DNA of 64,000 nt, taken from positions 186,001 through 250,000 of the forward strand of contig NZ_JBHZRC010000001.1 of NCBI RefSeq assembly GCF_043641075.1. Reading direction: 5' to 3'. Source of the DNA: Bacillus_BD oryzisoli_A (lineage in GTDB: Bacteria; Bacillota; Bacilli; Bacillales; Cytobacillaceae). The position numbers were made by a program, and so were the translations under genes. Shown in pieces: positions 25,447 through 34,669 of this stretch; the stretch's first letter is position 1, and every line of letters starts with the position of its first letter. Below the pieces are notes generated by a model. The model saw only the letters and a program-made list of their open reading frames with translations, ran no database searches and was not told the origin of the DNA.

Positions 25447-25697
25447 ATCCTTCGGGGCTGGGTGAAATTCCCAACCGGCGGTGATGAGGCAATGCCTCTT
25501 AGTCCGTGACCCGGTTTCAGTAATGGAAACGGTGGATTTGGTGAAATTCCAAAGCCGACAGTGAAAGTCTGGATGGGAGAAGGACATGAATCACACACGT
25601 TAAAAATGAGTACATACTAACGTTTATTTGGTATTGCATTTTTATTTGGTATTGCTTTATTAAGCCCTGTACAAACTAATTGTATGGGGCTTTTTTA
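25447..25697 (+). promoter_or_regulatory. FMN riboswitch (RFN element) with expression-platform terminator
   Basis: The aptamer (about 25447-25585) has the RFN conserved blocks: TTCGGGGC, GGGTGAAATTCCCAACCGGCGGTGA at 25460-25484, AGTCCGTGACCCGG, GGTGAAATTCC, and the closing GGATGGGAGAAGG. P1 is CCTTC paired with GAAGG. The downstream hairpin AAGCCCTGTACA / TGTATGGGGCTT with TTTTTT (25662-25697) is the regulated terminator. With FMN bound, transcription of ribE-ribBA-ribH should stop here. An 18-bp tandem repeat lies between aptamer and terminator. Confidence 0.95.
25623..25655 (+). repeat. Tandem repeat inside the riboswitch expression platform
   Basis: TTTATTTGGTATTGC occurs at 25623-25637 and again at 25641-25655 (period 18). 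It lies just before the terminator stem. Confidence 0.8.
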
Positions 25698-25862
25698 GAT
25701 TTTACCATCTGCGAAATACCATTATAAGTGTATGTTTAGGACCACATTTTAAGATTTCCTCATATGTGTTTCACTATCCATATTTCCAGCCAAACCCCAT
25801 GGCGACCGGATACCGATAAATATCCCCATTCAAAAACTGCAGGAAAAAGGAGGAGTACTGCC

Positions 25863-26513
25863 TTGTTCACTGGTCTCATCGAAGAGCTAGGAATCATAAA
25901 AAGAATTAATGCAAAAGGGCATACCCTGACTCTCGTGATAGAAGCAAAAAAAATCATGCAGGATTTACATCTCGGCGATAGTATTGCGGTTAACGGTGTT
26001 TGCTTAACCGTTACTAAGTTTTCTCAGAGTCAGTTTGAAGCAGATGTAATGCCGGAAACGTTTAAACATACTTCACTTGCCACATTAAAGGAAGGGTCAA
26101 GAGTAAATTTAGAAAGAGCCATGCTTGCTAATGGGCGTTTTGGCGGCCATTTTGTCACTGGACATATCGATGGTATAGGACGCTTACGAAAACGAACGAA
26201 CATGGAAAATGCAATCTTAGTTGAGATAGAAATCCCTGAGGACTATTCTAAATTTGTATTAGAAAAAGGATCTATTGCAATAGATGGAACCTCGCTCACT
26301 ATTTTTAAAACTGGTAAAAGTTCTGTAACAGTTTCATTAATACCGCATACGGCTAAAGAGGCTGTTCTTGGTTTTAAATCAGAAGGGGAAATTGTGAATC
26401 TTGAGTTCGATGTTATGGCAAAATATTTTTATTCATTCATGAATCATCAACAAAAAGAAGATAAGCCAAAGGGTTTAACAATGGATTTCTTAAAAGATAA
26501 CGGGTTTTACTAA
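25863..26513 (+). CDS. ribE: Riboflavin synthase, alpha chain
   Basis: Converts two 6,7-dimethyl-8-ribityllumazines to riboflavin and a pyrimidine. The N-terminus MFTGLIEELG and the two internally repeated lumazine-binding halves (about 1-95 and 96-190, with VNGVCLTV and IDGTSLTI) are diagnostic; GHFVTGHIDG is conserved. The TTG at 25863 follows AAGGAGG. The reading frame stays open upstream to 25764, but that stretch resembles no protein part. It is the first gene after the riboswitch, where ribD normally stands in Bacillus. Confidence 0.95.
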   Translation: MFTGLIEELGIIKRINAKGHTLTLVIEAKKIMQDLHLGDSIAVNGVCLTVTKFSQSQFEADVMPETFKHTSLATLKEGSRVNLERAMLANGRFGGHFVTGHIDGIGRLRKRTNMENAILVEIEIPEDYSKFVLEKGSIAIDGTSLTIFKTGKSSVTVSLIPHTAKEAVLGFKSEGEIVNLEFDVMAKYFYSFMNHQQKEDKPKGLTMDFLKDNGFY

Positions 26514-26567
26514 TTTTTGAAACGGGTTGTTATGTGGGATAAGTGATCATAAAAGGAGGAAAACAAT

Positions 26568-27764
26568 ATGTTTCATACGATAGAAGAAGCATTAGAGGAT
26601 CTAAAAGCTGGAAAAGTGATTATTGTTGTTGATGATGAAGATCGAGAAAACGAAGGCGATTTCTTGGCCCTTGCTGAATTTTCTTCACCTCAAGCGATTA
26701 ATTTTATGGCAAAGGAAGGAAGAGGGCTGATTTGTACCCCTGTCACTGAAGCTGTTGCCAGCCGGTTGAACCTTCATCCAATGGTGAAAAATAATACCGA
26801 TGTTAAAGAAACAGCCTTTACTGTGACAATTGACCATAAGGATACAACAACCGGAATAAGTGCCTACGAACGGGCTTTTACGATTGAAAAATTATTGGAT
26901 CCGAGTACAAAGGCAGAGGATTTCAATAGACCTGGTCATATTTTCCCGTTAATTGCAAAAAATGGCGGTGTATTACGGAGGGCAGGACATACCGAAGCAG
27001 CGGTGGATTTTGCGAGATTGGCCGGAGCTGAACCGGTAGGGATAATCTGTGAAATTATGAATGATGATGGCACGATGGCCCGCTTAGACAGTCTAAAGCA
27101 GGTTGCTGAAAAATTTGACCTTAAGCTTGTATCCATCGAGCAGTTGATTGAATATCGGCTGGCGCATCATGATACTAATGTGAAGCAGGAAGTAGAAATC
27201 ACATTACCAACTGAATTTGGTGATTTTAAAGCATATGGCTATACAAGTATTTTAGATGGTAAAGAACATGTCGCACTTGTAAAAGGTGATATTGATGGAA
27301 ATGAGCCTGTTTTACTTCGTGTTCATTCAGAATGCTTAACTGGTGATGTGTTCGGATCAAAACGGTGTGATTGCGGTCCCCAGCTGACAGCTGCATTGCA
27401 ACAAATTGAACAAGAAGGTAAGGGCATTCTTTTATACATGAGGCAGGAGGGTAGAGGCATAGGTTTAATCAACAAATTAAAGGCCTACAGACTGCAAGAA
27501 GAGGGGTATGATACGGTCGAGGCCAATCATAAGCTTGGCTTTGATGCAGATCTACGGGACTATGGAATCGGTGCCCAAATCCTAAGAGATTTAGGTGTTA
27601 AGAAGATGAAATTATTAACCAATAATCCACGAAAAATTGCAGGTTTAAAAGGCTATGGTCTTGAAGTGGTTGAACGTGTTCCGCTGCAAATGCCGACTGA
27701 GAAGGAAAACGAACGTTACTTGAAAACAAAAAAAGAAAAGCTGGGTCATTTATTATCTTTATAA
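26568..27764 (+). CDS. ribBA: Bifunctional DHBP synthase / GTP cyclohydrolase II
   Basis: 398 aa. The N-terminal half (about 1-200) is 3,4-dihydroxy-2-butanone-4-phosphate synthase (DDEDRENEGDF, RRAGHTEAAVD). The C-terminal half is GTP cyclohydrolase II (HSECLTGDVFGSKRCDCG with zinc cysteines, RQEGRGIGL). Together they make both precursors of lumazine. Second gene of the operon, with AAGGAGG before ATG 26568. Confidence 0.97.
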   Translation: MFHTIEEALEDLKAGKVIIVVDDEDRENEGDFLALAEFSSPQAINFMAKEGRGLICTPVTEAVASRLNLHPMVKNNTDVKETAFTVTIDHKDTTTGISAYERAFTIEKLLDPSTKAEDFNRPGHIFPLIAKNGGVLRRAGHTEAAVDFARLAGAEPVGIICEIMNDDGTMARLDSLKQVAEKFDLKLVSIEQLIEYRLAHHDTNVKQEVEITLPTEFGDFKAYGYTSILDGKEHVALVKGDIDGNEPVLLRVHSECLTGDVFGSKRCDCGPQLTAALQQIEQEGKGILLYMRQEGRGIGLINKLKAYRLQEEGYDTVEANHKLGFDADLRDYGIGAQILRDLGVKKMKLLTNNPRKIAGLKGYGLEVVERVPLQMPTEKENERYLKTKKEKLGHLLSL

Positions 27765-27884
27765 ATAAATTGAGAAAGCTAACAAGTCTATTTTGATTAT
27801 TTAGATTCAACTGGACAACCTATTACGTAAGTAAAAAGGTTATACCTATAATAATATTAGATGAATATAAAGGAGAGTATAGAA

Positions 27885-28355
27885 ATGAAAAAAGTAATTG
27901 AAGGACATTTGATTGGTACCGGACTGAAAGTAGCCATTGTTGTGGCTAGATTCAATGAATTTATTAACAGCAAATTATTATCAGGAGCTGAGGATGCATT
28001 AAAGAGACACGGTGTTCAAGATGACGATGTTACGATTTATTGGGTTCCAGGTGCATTTGAAATTCCATTAACAGCACAAAAGTTAGCAGAAAAAGGCGGG
28101 TATGATGCTATCATTACACTAGGATCTGTTATTAGAGGAGCAACGCCGCATTTTGATTTTGTTTCCAATGAGGTAGCAAAGGGCGTCGCGCATACAGGAA
28201 TGCAAACAGGTGTACCAGTTATTTTTGGTGTTTTAACAACCGATTCAATTGAACAGGCAATTGAACGAGCTGGAACAAAGGCAGGAAATAAAGGCTATGA
28301 TGCTGCAATGACTGCAATTGAGCTGGCAAATTTATATCGTCAAATTGAGCAATAA
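27885..28355 (+). CDS. ribH: 6,7-dimethyl-8-ribityllumazine synthase
   Basis: 156-aa subunit of the capsid-like lumazine synthase, condensing the pyrimidine and DHBP. Motifs: ARFNEFI, VPGAFEIPL, GSVIRGATPHFDFV and FGVLTTD. The ATG 27885 follows AAAGGAG; the in-frame ATG at 27861 precedes that site and is not used. Last gene of the operon, closed by a terminator. Confidence 0.96.
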   Translation: MKKVIEGHLIGTGLKVAIVVARFNEFINSKLLSGAEDALKRHGVQDDDVTIYWVPGAFEIPLTAQKLAEKGGYDAIITLGSVIRGATPHFDFVSNEVAKGVAHTGMQTGVPVIFGVLTTDSIEQAIERAGTKAGNKGYDAAMTAIELANLYRQIEQ

Positions 28356-28403
28356 TTAAATATATCGCTAATCATATGTTGAATAGTTTGTAATGAAGCA
28401 AGA

Positions 28404-28439
28404 AAAGGAGATGTTACAATATTGTGATATCTCTTTTTT
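28404..28439 (+). terminator. Terminator of the riboflavin operon
   Basis: Stem with AAAGGAGAT...ACAAT / ATTGT...ATATCTCTTT and a terminal T run. Confidence 0.8.
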
Positions 28440-28545
28440 ATTTTTCTAATTTTAAGTACAATTTTCGACAAGATTATCAGTTTTTATAAGGTAAACTGTT
28501 CATAAGTGTAATTTACACATATATAAGAATGTCGGAGGGAGTCTT

Positions 28546-29814
28546 ATGGAGGTTTTTGTAGCTAGACAACCTATCTTCAATATAGAGGAAGAAATTGTTG
28601 GGTATGAGCTCTTGTATCGTAATAATCTGACAAATGTCTTTCCTTATATAGACGGTGATCAAGCCACGGCAGAAGTCATTATTAACAGTTTTCTCAATAT
28701 TGGGCTTGAACGCTTAACAGAAGGGAAAAAGTTTTCTATTCATTTTACAGAAAATTTACTAGAACAAAAATTGCCAACCTACTTTAGTCCAGACGACTTG
28801 GTCGTACAAATATCAAAGGAAGTGGTAATAAGCAATAAGTTGATTACCATTTGTCAGGAGCTAAAGGAACTAGGTTATTTACTTATTCTCGATGATCATT
28901 TTCTTTTTCAGGATCATCCATCTATGGACAAACTTTTACCGAACATTGCTATGATAAAAGTAGATTTTCGCGAAGAATATTCTCATCAACTTAAGCAAAT
29001 TGAAACGATTGCTGCCAAACATAAGATAAAACTTTTTGCTGAAAAAATAGAGACTGAGGCGGCATATATTGAAGCCAAAAAAAGAGGCTATGTCTATTTT
29101 CAAGGTTATTTTTTTTCTGAACCAATAATTGAATCAACCTATGAAATTCCAGTTTGTTTTTCATCGCATTATCATGCCATTCAAAATATGTCATTAGAAG
29201 AATTAACAGTGGATGAAATGGCAGAATTGATTGAAAAGGATCTCTCACTTTCCATTAAACTACTAAGGTTAATTAATACAACATCAGCCAAATGTGATAA
29301 AAAAATCTGTTCGATTCGTGCAGCAATTGCTTCACTTGGTGTTGATAATGTAAAAAAGTGGGTCCATATCCTGTCTACAAGGGAGTCAGCGGATCAACCA
29401 ACCTTTTTATCCGATCGTTGTATGCAATTAACATTAACAAGAGCGAAGCTGTGTGAAACAATTGCACGCCAAATTGGTACAGAGTTTCCATCAGGCTATT
29501 ATATGGCTGGGTTAATTTCAACGATGGAAGAACTAGTTGATATATCAATGGAAGAAATACTTGCAGATCTTTCATTAAAGGAAGAAATTCATGATGCCTT
29601 ATTGGGAAAAGAAAATAAATATAAGCTTGTATTAGATTTGGTTGAAGCGGTCGAGCAGGCAAAATGGAAGGAAATTAACCATTTCTGCAAAAAATTAAAT
29701 ATGACGGAACGGGATTTATTTCGAATTTATGCGGAGTCATTAAATTGGACAACTGAAATGATTCGCGAAGAAAAGATTGCAACGACTGGCCTGGATCCTT
29801 TGATTCATAATTAA
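28546..29814 (+). CDS. EAL-like/HDOD signalling protein (YuxH type)
   Basis: 422 aa with an N-terminal EAL-like domain (about 1-200) and a C-terminal HDOD domain (about 205-400, VDEMAELIEKDLSLSIKLLRLINT). The EAL signature is YELLYR and other catalytic residues of c-di-GMP phosphodiesterases are not evident, so the domain is probably inactive and may bind a ligand or protein instead. B. subtilis YuxH has the same layout; its function is unclear. GGAGGGAG precedes ATG 28546. Confidence 0.85.
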   Translation: MEVFVARQPIFNIEEEIVGYELLYRNNLTNVFPYIDGDQATAEVIINSFLNIGLERLTEGKKFSIHFTENLLEQKLPTYFSPDDLVVQISKEVVISNKLITICQELKELGYLLILDDHFLFQDHPSMDKLLPNIAMIKVDFREEYSHQLKQIETIAAKHKIKLFAEKIETEAAYIEAKKRGYVYFQGYFFSEPIIESTYEIPVCFSSHYHAIQNMSLEELTVDEMAELIEKDLSLSIKLLRLINTTSAKCDKKICSIRAAIASLGVDNVKKWVHILSTRESADQPTFLSDRCMQLTLTRAKLCETIARQIGTEFPSGYYMAGLISTMEELVDISMEEILADLSLKEEIHDALLGKENKYKLVLDLVEAVEQAKWKEINHFCKKLNMTERDLFRIYAESLNWTTEMIREEKIATTGLDPLIHN

Positions 29815-29919
29815 TTGCCGAAAATAGTATTCGATGAATCTGTTCTGCTATCTCCTAATCTGAAAAATGTGGTACAGTAAAACCATATCAATCAGAAATT
29901 TTTGCGGAGGTAGTGTTAA

Positions 29920-30903
29920 GTGAATATTGAGTTAATTAAATGCCATGGGTCTGGTAACGACTTTTTGTTAATTGATGAAATGGATGGGAAATTGTCGTTT
30001 AATGAGGAAGAACGTAAGGAACTAGCCATTGCCCTTTGTAATCGAGAAACGGAATTAGGCGCGGATGGAATTCTATTTGTATTAGACAGCGAAAAGTCAG
30101 ATGCAAGAATGCGTGTTTTCAATAGTGACGGCTCAGAAGCGTCTATGTGCGGGAATGGTCTGCGATGTGTTGCCCGCTATGTTTGTGAAAAATTGAATAA
30201 AGACGAAGCTGTAATTGAAACGATGAAGGCTCATTTGCAGGTTAAGAAGCAGGACGATCTGTTCCCAGAAATTCCAACCTATATGGTGGAGATTTCACCG
30301 GTCTCGTTTCAATTGGAGGATTTGCCTCTTCAGTTGGAGAAGGAAACATTAATAAATAAGCATATAGAAGGTTTATCTGCTGATTTGACATTTACAGCAC
30401 TAGCGGTTCCCAATCCCCATATTGTGACGATTGTTAAGGCAGAGGATATTCATTCTGATATTCAAAAGAATCTTAGTGAATATGTAAATGGCCCGAATCC
30501 TTTATTTCCGGATGGAGTGAATGTAAGCTTTGTTAATGAGCTGACAAAAGGAGCTATTTATGTTAGAACCTTTGAAAGAGGAGTTGGGTTTACAAATGCA
30601 TGTGGAACAGCGATGTCGGCATCAAGTCTTGTTACATGCTTAAATGGATTAAATGAAAAAGAACAGGTTATAGAAGTTTATAATAATGGCGGTAAAGTAA
30701 GGTGTGTAGTTCATGAAATAGCGTCTGGTTATTGGATTGAACTAATTGGTAATGCCACATATGTATATCGAGCGACTGTTCAGCTGAGTGAGAAGGATAA
30801 TTCTCATTTTGACGTAATAAATAAGGAGAATTTTGAAGCTGAGACCAATCAATATGCTAAATTAGGCGAAGCTGCACAAGAGTTTATTCGTCAATATATG
30901 TAA
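29920..30903 (+). CDS. dapF: Diaminopimelate epimerase
   Basis: Converts LL- to meso-diaminopimelate for lysine and peptidoglycan synthesis. The two catalytic cysteines are in ASMCGNGLRC and FTNACGTAM. GTG start at 29920 with GCGGAGG. At 327 aa it is longer than typical (about 275-285) because of an insertion near residues 105-150 and a C-terminal extension of about 35 residues, as in some other Bacillus homologues. Terminator follows. Confidence 0.95.
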   Translation: MNIELIKCHGSGNDFLLIDEMDGKLSFNEEERKELAIALCNRETELGADGILFVLDSEKSDARMRVFNSDGSEASMCGNGLRCVARYVCEKLNKDEAVIETMKAHLQVKKQDDLFPEIPTYMVEISPVSFQLEDLPLQLEKETLINKHIEGLSADLTFTALAVPNPHIVTIVKAEDIHSDIQKNLSEYVNGPNPLFPDGVNVSFVNELTKGAIYVRTFERGVGFTNACGTAMSASSLVTCLNGLNEKEQVIEVYNNGGKVRCVVHEIASGYWIELIGNATYVYRATVQLSEKDNSHFDVINKENFEAETNQYAKLGEAAQEFIRQYM

Positions 30904-30924
30904 TTTATTCAATAGATTATTATG

Positions 30925-30959
30925 AAAAGGATAGGTTCGTACATGACCTATCCTTTTTT
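30925..30959. terminator. Bidirectional terminator between dapF and ligD
   Basis: AAAAGGATAGGT / ACCTATCCTTTT stem with a 9-nt loop; T run on the plus strand and A-rich flank on the other. Confidence 0.88.
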
Positions 30960-31002
30960 GAATGCTTTACAATCATTTATTCAGTTTTTGTTTATAAAAG
31001 GT

Positions 31003-32865
31003 TTACTTTGTTTTTAGAAATTGTAAAACTGGATCAAAGTTTTGCTTTTTCTTCGCATCAAAAAATGCTCCAAATGGATCCCCATTCCCTTTTATCCTAT
31101 CAAGGATTGAAGGTATTTGAAACGTTTCCATTGTTAATCCATCCTTTACTTCCTCCCAATAAAGCGGTGTTGCAACGGTTGCTTTGGGATTTCCTCTTGG
31201 AGAGTAGGGAGAGATGATGGTTTTTCCTTCAGCATGCTGAACATAGTCAATATAGAGCCGTCCGCCACGCTTTTTTTTCATTCGTTCAATTGTAAAAGAA
31301 TCAGGATCCTTTGTAATTAAATATTCAGCGATAAAGGCTGTGAAAATCCTCGTATCCTCAAAGCTATAACGATGGTCAGGAAGTGGAATATAGACTTGTA
31401 TCCCTTTATTTCCGGATGTTTTCACAAAGCTGATTAAATGTAAGCTGTCGAGGACCTCTTTTATTATATTTGCTGCTTTAATGGCTAATGGAAAAGCATC
31501 CTTTGACGGTGGATCTAAATCGAAGACAATTTCACTCGGACTTCCATTCCCGTCTATTGTTTGGAAAGGAATATGAAATTCGAATGCAAGCTGATTTCCC
31601 AGCCAAAGAAATGTGTCTAGGTTATTGCAAATAATATAATTGATTCCATCTGATTCTGCCGTTTTGATAAATTCCGGTGCGTAATCTGGACAATTTTTCT
31701 GATAAAAGGGCTCGCCAAACATACCATGTGGATAACGAATAACAGTTAATAAGCGGTTATGTAAAAATGGGGCAATATACGGGAAGATGTACTGTAAATA
31801 CTCAATATACTGCTGTTTGGTTATTGCTGGTTTGTTCCACAGCGGTTTGTCAGGATGGCTTATCTCAAGCTCTTCACGTATGGACTTTGTCTGCTTTTGC
31901 TGTTCAACTGCTGCTTTCGGACCTTCAGGAAGCCTGCATTCCTTTGCTGGAATAAGGGTAAAAGCTTGAATACTTGGCTGTCTGAGTGTTCTTCCTTCAG
32001 GCCATTCAATAAATTGGACTTTCACCGTAATTTCTGGTCGAACCCACGTTACAGCTTTCATTCGTTCTGGATTATTATGGAATGGTTTGTCAGCTATTTT
32101 CAGTGTTTCTACTTTATCAGTAAGCTCCTTCCAATCATTTCGTGTCATTTTTCCAGTGCCGCAATTTCCGATATACCACAATTTTTCGTCTTGATCGTAT
32201 AGCCCAAGCAAAACAGAATTCACTATTCCTGAGCGATAAGTGACTCCAGCAATGACGGCAATGATATCAAGATAATTTTTCACCTTTTGCCAGGATTGAT
32301 CCTTGCCGTCAATTGTATATGGACTATTTAGGTTTTTACAGACTATGCCTTCTAACTGATGTTCCTTTGCCACTTTCCATAAAGCTTTATTATCCGTTTG
32401 TGAGGGTACAACTTGAATATGGGTAGTAGGCAGTACACATTCCCGAAGAATAGACATGCGGTTCTCTAACGGCTGATCGTGAATCCAGCTGCCATTATAA
32501 TAGATAATGTCAAAGATCATGTAGAAAATAGGGACTTCATTTTTAACAAGTGTAACACGTTCCATTTTTCTCAAACCGTCCCTCCGCATAACCTGATGAA
32601 AAGAAGGGTTTCCATTTTCATCAAGTGCAATAACCTCCCCGTCAAAGATTACTGAATCTCCCTTAAAATAATCTTGAATGGACGTGATTTCTGGGTAATG
32701 TAACGTTCGTTCATGTAGCTTGCGATTAAATAATTGCACTTCTTTCCCATCAAAATACGTTAATATTCGTACTCCATCCCATTTAATTTGCGAAATCCAC
32801 TCTTTGCCTGTAGGTATTTCATCTGAAGATACGGGTTCAAAGGGAATAATCGGTTTTAAATCCAT
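31003..32865 (-). CDS. ligD: ATP-dependent DNA ligase D (ligase-polymerase)
   Basis: 620-aa NHEJ enzyme in the Bacillus arrangement: an N-terminal ATP-dependent ligase (about 1-300; nucleotidyl lysine in IKWDGVR, FDGEVIALDENG, EGIVCKN) and a C-terminal primase-polymerase domain (about 335-615; catalytic FDLDPPS, TSGNKGIQVYIPL). No 3'-phosphoesterase domain is present. ATG 32865 follows AAAGGAG; the upstream ATG at 32886 lacks one. Divergent from ku. In B. subtilis this pair acts in dormant or germinating spores. Confidence 0.95.
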   Translation of the reverse strand: MDLKPIIPFEPVSSDEIPTGKEWISQIKWDGVRILTYFDGKEVQLFNRKLHERTLHYPEITSIQDYFKGDSVIFDGEVIALDENGNPSFHQVMRRDGLRKMERVTLVKNEVPIFYMIFDIIYYNGSWIHDQPLENRMSILRECVLPTTHIQVVPSQTDNKALWKVAKEHQLEGIVCKNLNSPYTIDGKDQSWQKVKNYLDIIAVIAGVTYRSGIVNSVLLGLYDQDEKLWYIGNCGTGKMTRNDWKELTDKVETLKIADKPFHNNPERMKAVTWVRPEITVKVQFIEWPEGRTLRQPSIQAFTLIPAKECRLPEGPKAAVEQQKQTKSIREELEISHPDKPLWNKPAITKQQYIEYLQYIFPYIAPFLHNRLLTVIRYPHGMFGEPFYQKNCPDYAPEFIKTAESDGINYIICNNLDTFLWLGNQLAFEFHIPFQTIDGNGSPSEIVFDLDPPSKDAFPLAIKAANIIKEVLDSLHLISFVKTSGNKGIQVYIPLPDHRYSFEDTRIFTAFIAEYLITKDPDSFTIERMKKKRGGRLYIDYVQHAEGKTIISPYSPRGNPKATVATPLYWEEVKDGLTMETFQIPSILDRIKGNGDPFGAFFDAKKKQNFDPVLQFLKTK

Positions 32866-33004
32866 TATGATAACTCCTTTTTTCAATAGTTTCCCCTTTG
32901 TCCATTAAAATTATTTCGTTGGGATTCCTGCAATAAATTACAACGTATTTGTCTTTTCATTTAACACAAATTAAGAAAAATAAAATAGAAATGGAGAATG
33001 ACAA

Positions 33005-33844
33005 ATGCATACAATTTGGAAAGGGAGTATTAGCTTTGGACTGGTCAATATTCCAATAAAGCTTCATTCAGCAACAGAAGACAAGGACGTTAAATTAAGG
33101 ACCCTCCACAGAGACTGTCATTCGCCGATAAAATATGAAAAAGTTTGTTCTGTCTGTAATGTAGAAGTGAAACCTGAGGAAATAGTGAAGGCATATGAAT
33201 ATACAAAAGGAAAATATGTGGTTTTGGATGATGAGGAACTTGAAGCATTAAAAAAGGAAAATGAGGATAAAGCAGTTGAGATTATTGATTTTGTTAAGAT
33301 GAATGAAATTGATCCTATTTATTATGATCGCAGCTATTATATGTCTCCCGGAGAAAATGGCGGTAAGGCCTATTCGTTATTACGAAAGGCCTTAGAGGAA
33401 GCGGGGAAAGTTGGAATTGCTAAAATCATGATCAGGTCAAAGGAACAAATGGCTGTCATACGTGTGCTGGAAAATACACTCGTGATGGAAACCATCCACT
33501 TTCCTGATGAGGTTCGACCAGCCATCGATGTTCCCAATGTTCCTCTAGAGGATAAAGTGACGAAAAAAGAACTCGATACGGCTATTATGCTGATCGATCA
33601 ATTAACAACTGAGTTTGATGCGTCAAAATATACGGATGAATATCGAACAGCGCTATTGGATTTAATTGAGTCAAAACGAAGCGGCCAGGAAGTTGTAACA
33701 TCGGCAGAGAAAACAGCGATAGCAAACGTTACGGATCTCATGGCTGCATTGCAAGCATCCATCGATCAAACAAAGCCGGCAAAAAAGGAGCCGATAAAGA
33801 AAAAGCGTACAGGTGCAAAACCTAAGTTGAAAAGGGAAGCATAA
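33005..33844 (+). CDS. ku: DNA end-binding protein Ku
   Basis: 279-aa bacterial Ku: MHTIWKGSISFGLVNIPIKL at the N-terminus and the core KYEKVCSVCNVEV are diagnostic. It forms a homodimeric ring on double-strand ends and recruits LigD, which is encoded divergently. The C-terminal tail is Lys/Arg-rich (KKEPIKKKRTGAKPKLKR), as in other Ku proteins that thread or bind DNA. GGAGAATG precedes the start. Confidence 0.96.
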   Translation: MHTIWKGSISFGLVNIPIKLHSATEDKDVKLRTLHRDCHSPIKYEKVCSVCNVEVKPEEIVKAYEYTKGKYVVLDDEELEALKKENEDKAVEIIDFVKMNEIDPIYYDRSYYMSPGENGGKAYSLLRKALEEAGKVGIAKIMIRSKEQMAVIRVLENTLVMETIHFPDEVRPAIDVPNVPLEDKVTKKELDTAIMLIDQLTTEFDASKYTDEYRTALLDLIESKRSGQEVVTSAEKTAIANVTDLMAALQASIDQTKPAKKEPIKKKRTGAKPKLKREA

Positions 33845-33857
33845 ATTTCTGCTTCAA

Positions 33858-33901
33858 AAAAGCTGATTTACCCGTAGGAATACGGGTATAATCAGCTTTA
33901 T
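33858..33901 (+). terminator. Terminator-like hairpin after ku
   Basis: AAAGCTGATT-ACCCGTA pairs with TACGGGT-ATCAGCTTT. The stem is long but the T tract is short. Confidence 0.65.
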
Positions 33902-33961
33902 GATTTTTCCAGTGGTTTTTATTTTTAAAAATTTTTACTTTACATATAAGGGATGAAACAA

Positions 33962-34621
33962 ATGGATACCGATATACAATCAGGGAGAAATTTTCACTAT
34001 ATAGGCTTAGCTTTTCTAGTACTTGTCCTTTTTATCTATGGATTCATCAGGATTTCCCAGCAATTAAGGGGAATAGATATACGACGGTTTGATCAGACAG
34101 TGATTTCTCTTGTTCAATCTGCCATTGCACCACAATTGACAGACTGGATGTTAGGAATTACCTTTCTAGGGTCCGTCGGTTGGCTTGCTTTTGTTGTATT
34201 AGTGCTTGTTTTCATGCTTTATTGGAAGAAAAAGAAAGCGCTGGCCCTTTTCTTTGCTGCATCAAGCGGATTGGGCTCATTGATTAATATCCTGTTAAAA
34301 TGGCTCTTTAAAAGGGAAAGACCTGATATTCTACCTGTTATAAGTGAGGAAGGCTACAGTTTTCCAAGTGGTCATTCAATGGGTTCATTTATTTTCTATG
34401 GTTCACTTGCATACGTAATCATTCATCTTGTTCACAAAAAAAGTCATCAATGGATCGCTGTCGTCATATCTAGCTTTGTTATCCTGCTAATTGGTTTGTC
34501 GCGAATTTATTTAGGTGTACATTATCCTAGTGATATTGTCGGTGGCTTTTTAGCGGGCGGTGCCTGGCTCCTCATCTGTGTGATTCTTTTTCGTTATTAT
34601 GAGTACCGCCATCACTTGTAG
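33962..34621 (+). CDS. PAP2 family phosphatase, membrane-bound
   Basis: 219 aa, about five to six membrane helices. The three phosphatase motifs are KRERPD (KxxxxxxRP-type), PSGHSMGS and SRIYLGVHYPSD. Such enzymes dephosphorylate lipid phosphates (phosphatidylglycerol-phosphate or undecaprenyl-diphosphate). It resembles B. subtilis YodM/YwoA-type proteins; the substrate is not known. ATG 33962 is preferred because AAGGG lies nine bases before it, while the ATG at 33953 touches it. Confidence 0.88.
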   Translation: MDTDIQSGRNFHYIGLAFLVLVLFIYGFIRISQQLRGIDIRRFDQTVISLVQSAIAPQLTDWMLGITFLGSVGWLAFVVLVLVFMLYWKKKKALALFFAASSGLGSLINILLKWLFKRERPDILPVISEEGYSFPSGHSMGSFIFYGSLAYVIIHLVHKKSHQWIAVVISSFVILLIGLSRIYLGVHYPSDIVGGFLAGGAWLLICVILFRYYEYRHHL

Positions 34622-34669
34622 TAATGATAAACTAAAGGGAGGAAACCATTTAGATGAAGGGAGAAATCG

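Noticed and set aside
25764..25862. N-terminal extension of riboflavin synthase or remnant of ribD
   Set aside because: The 33 extra codons match neither protein, and a strong RBS precedes the TTG at 25863.
31767..32202. Overlapping plus-strand frames inside ligD
   Set aside because: Antisense shadows of a well-conserved gene, without ribosome binding sites.
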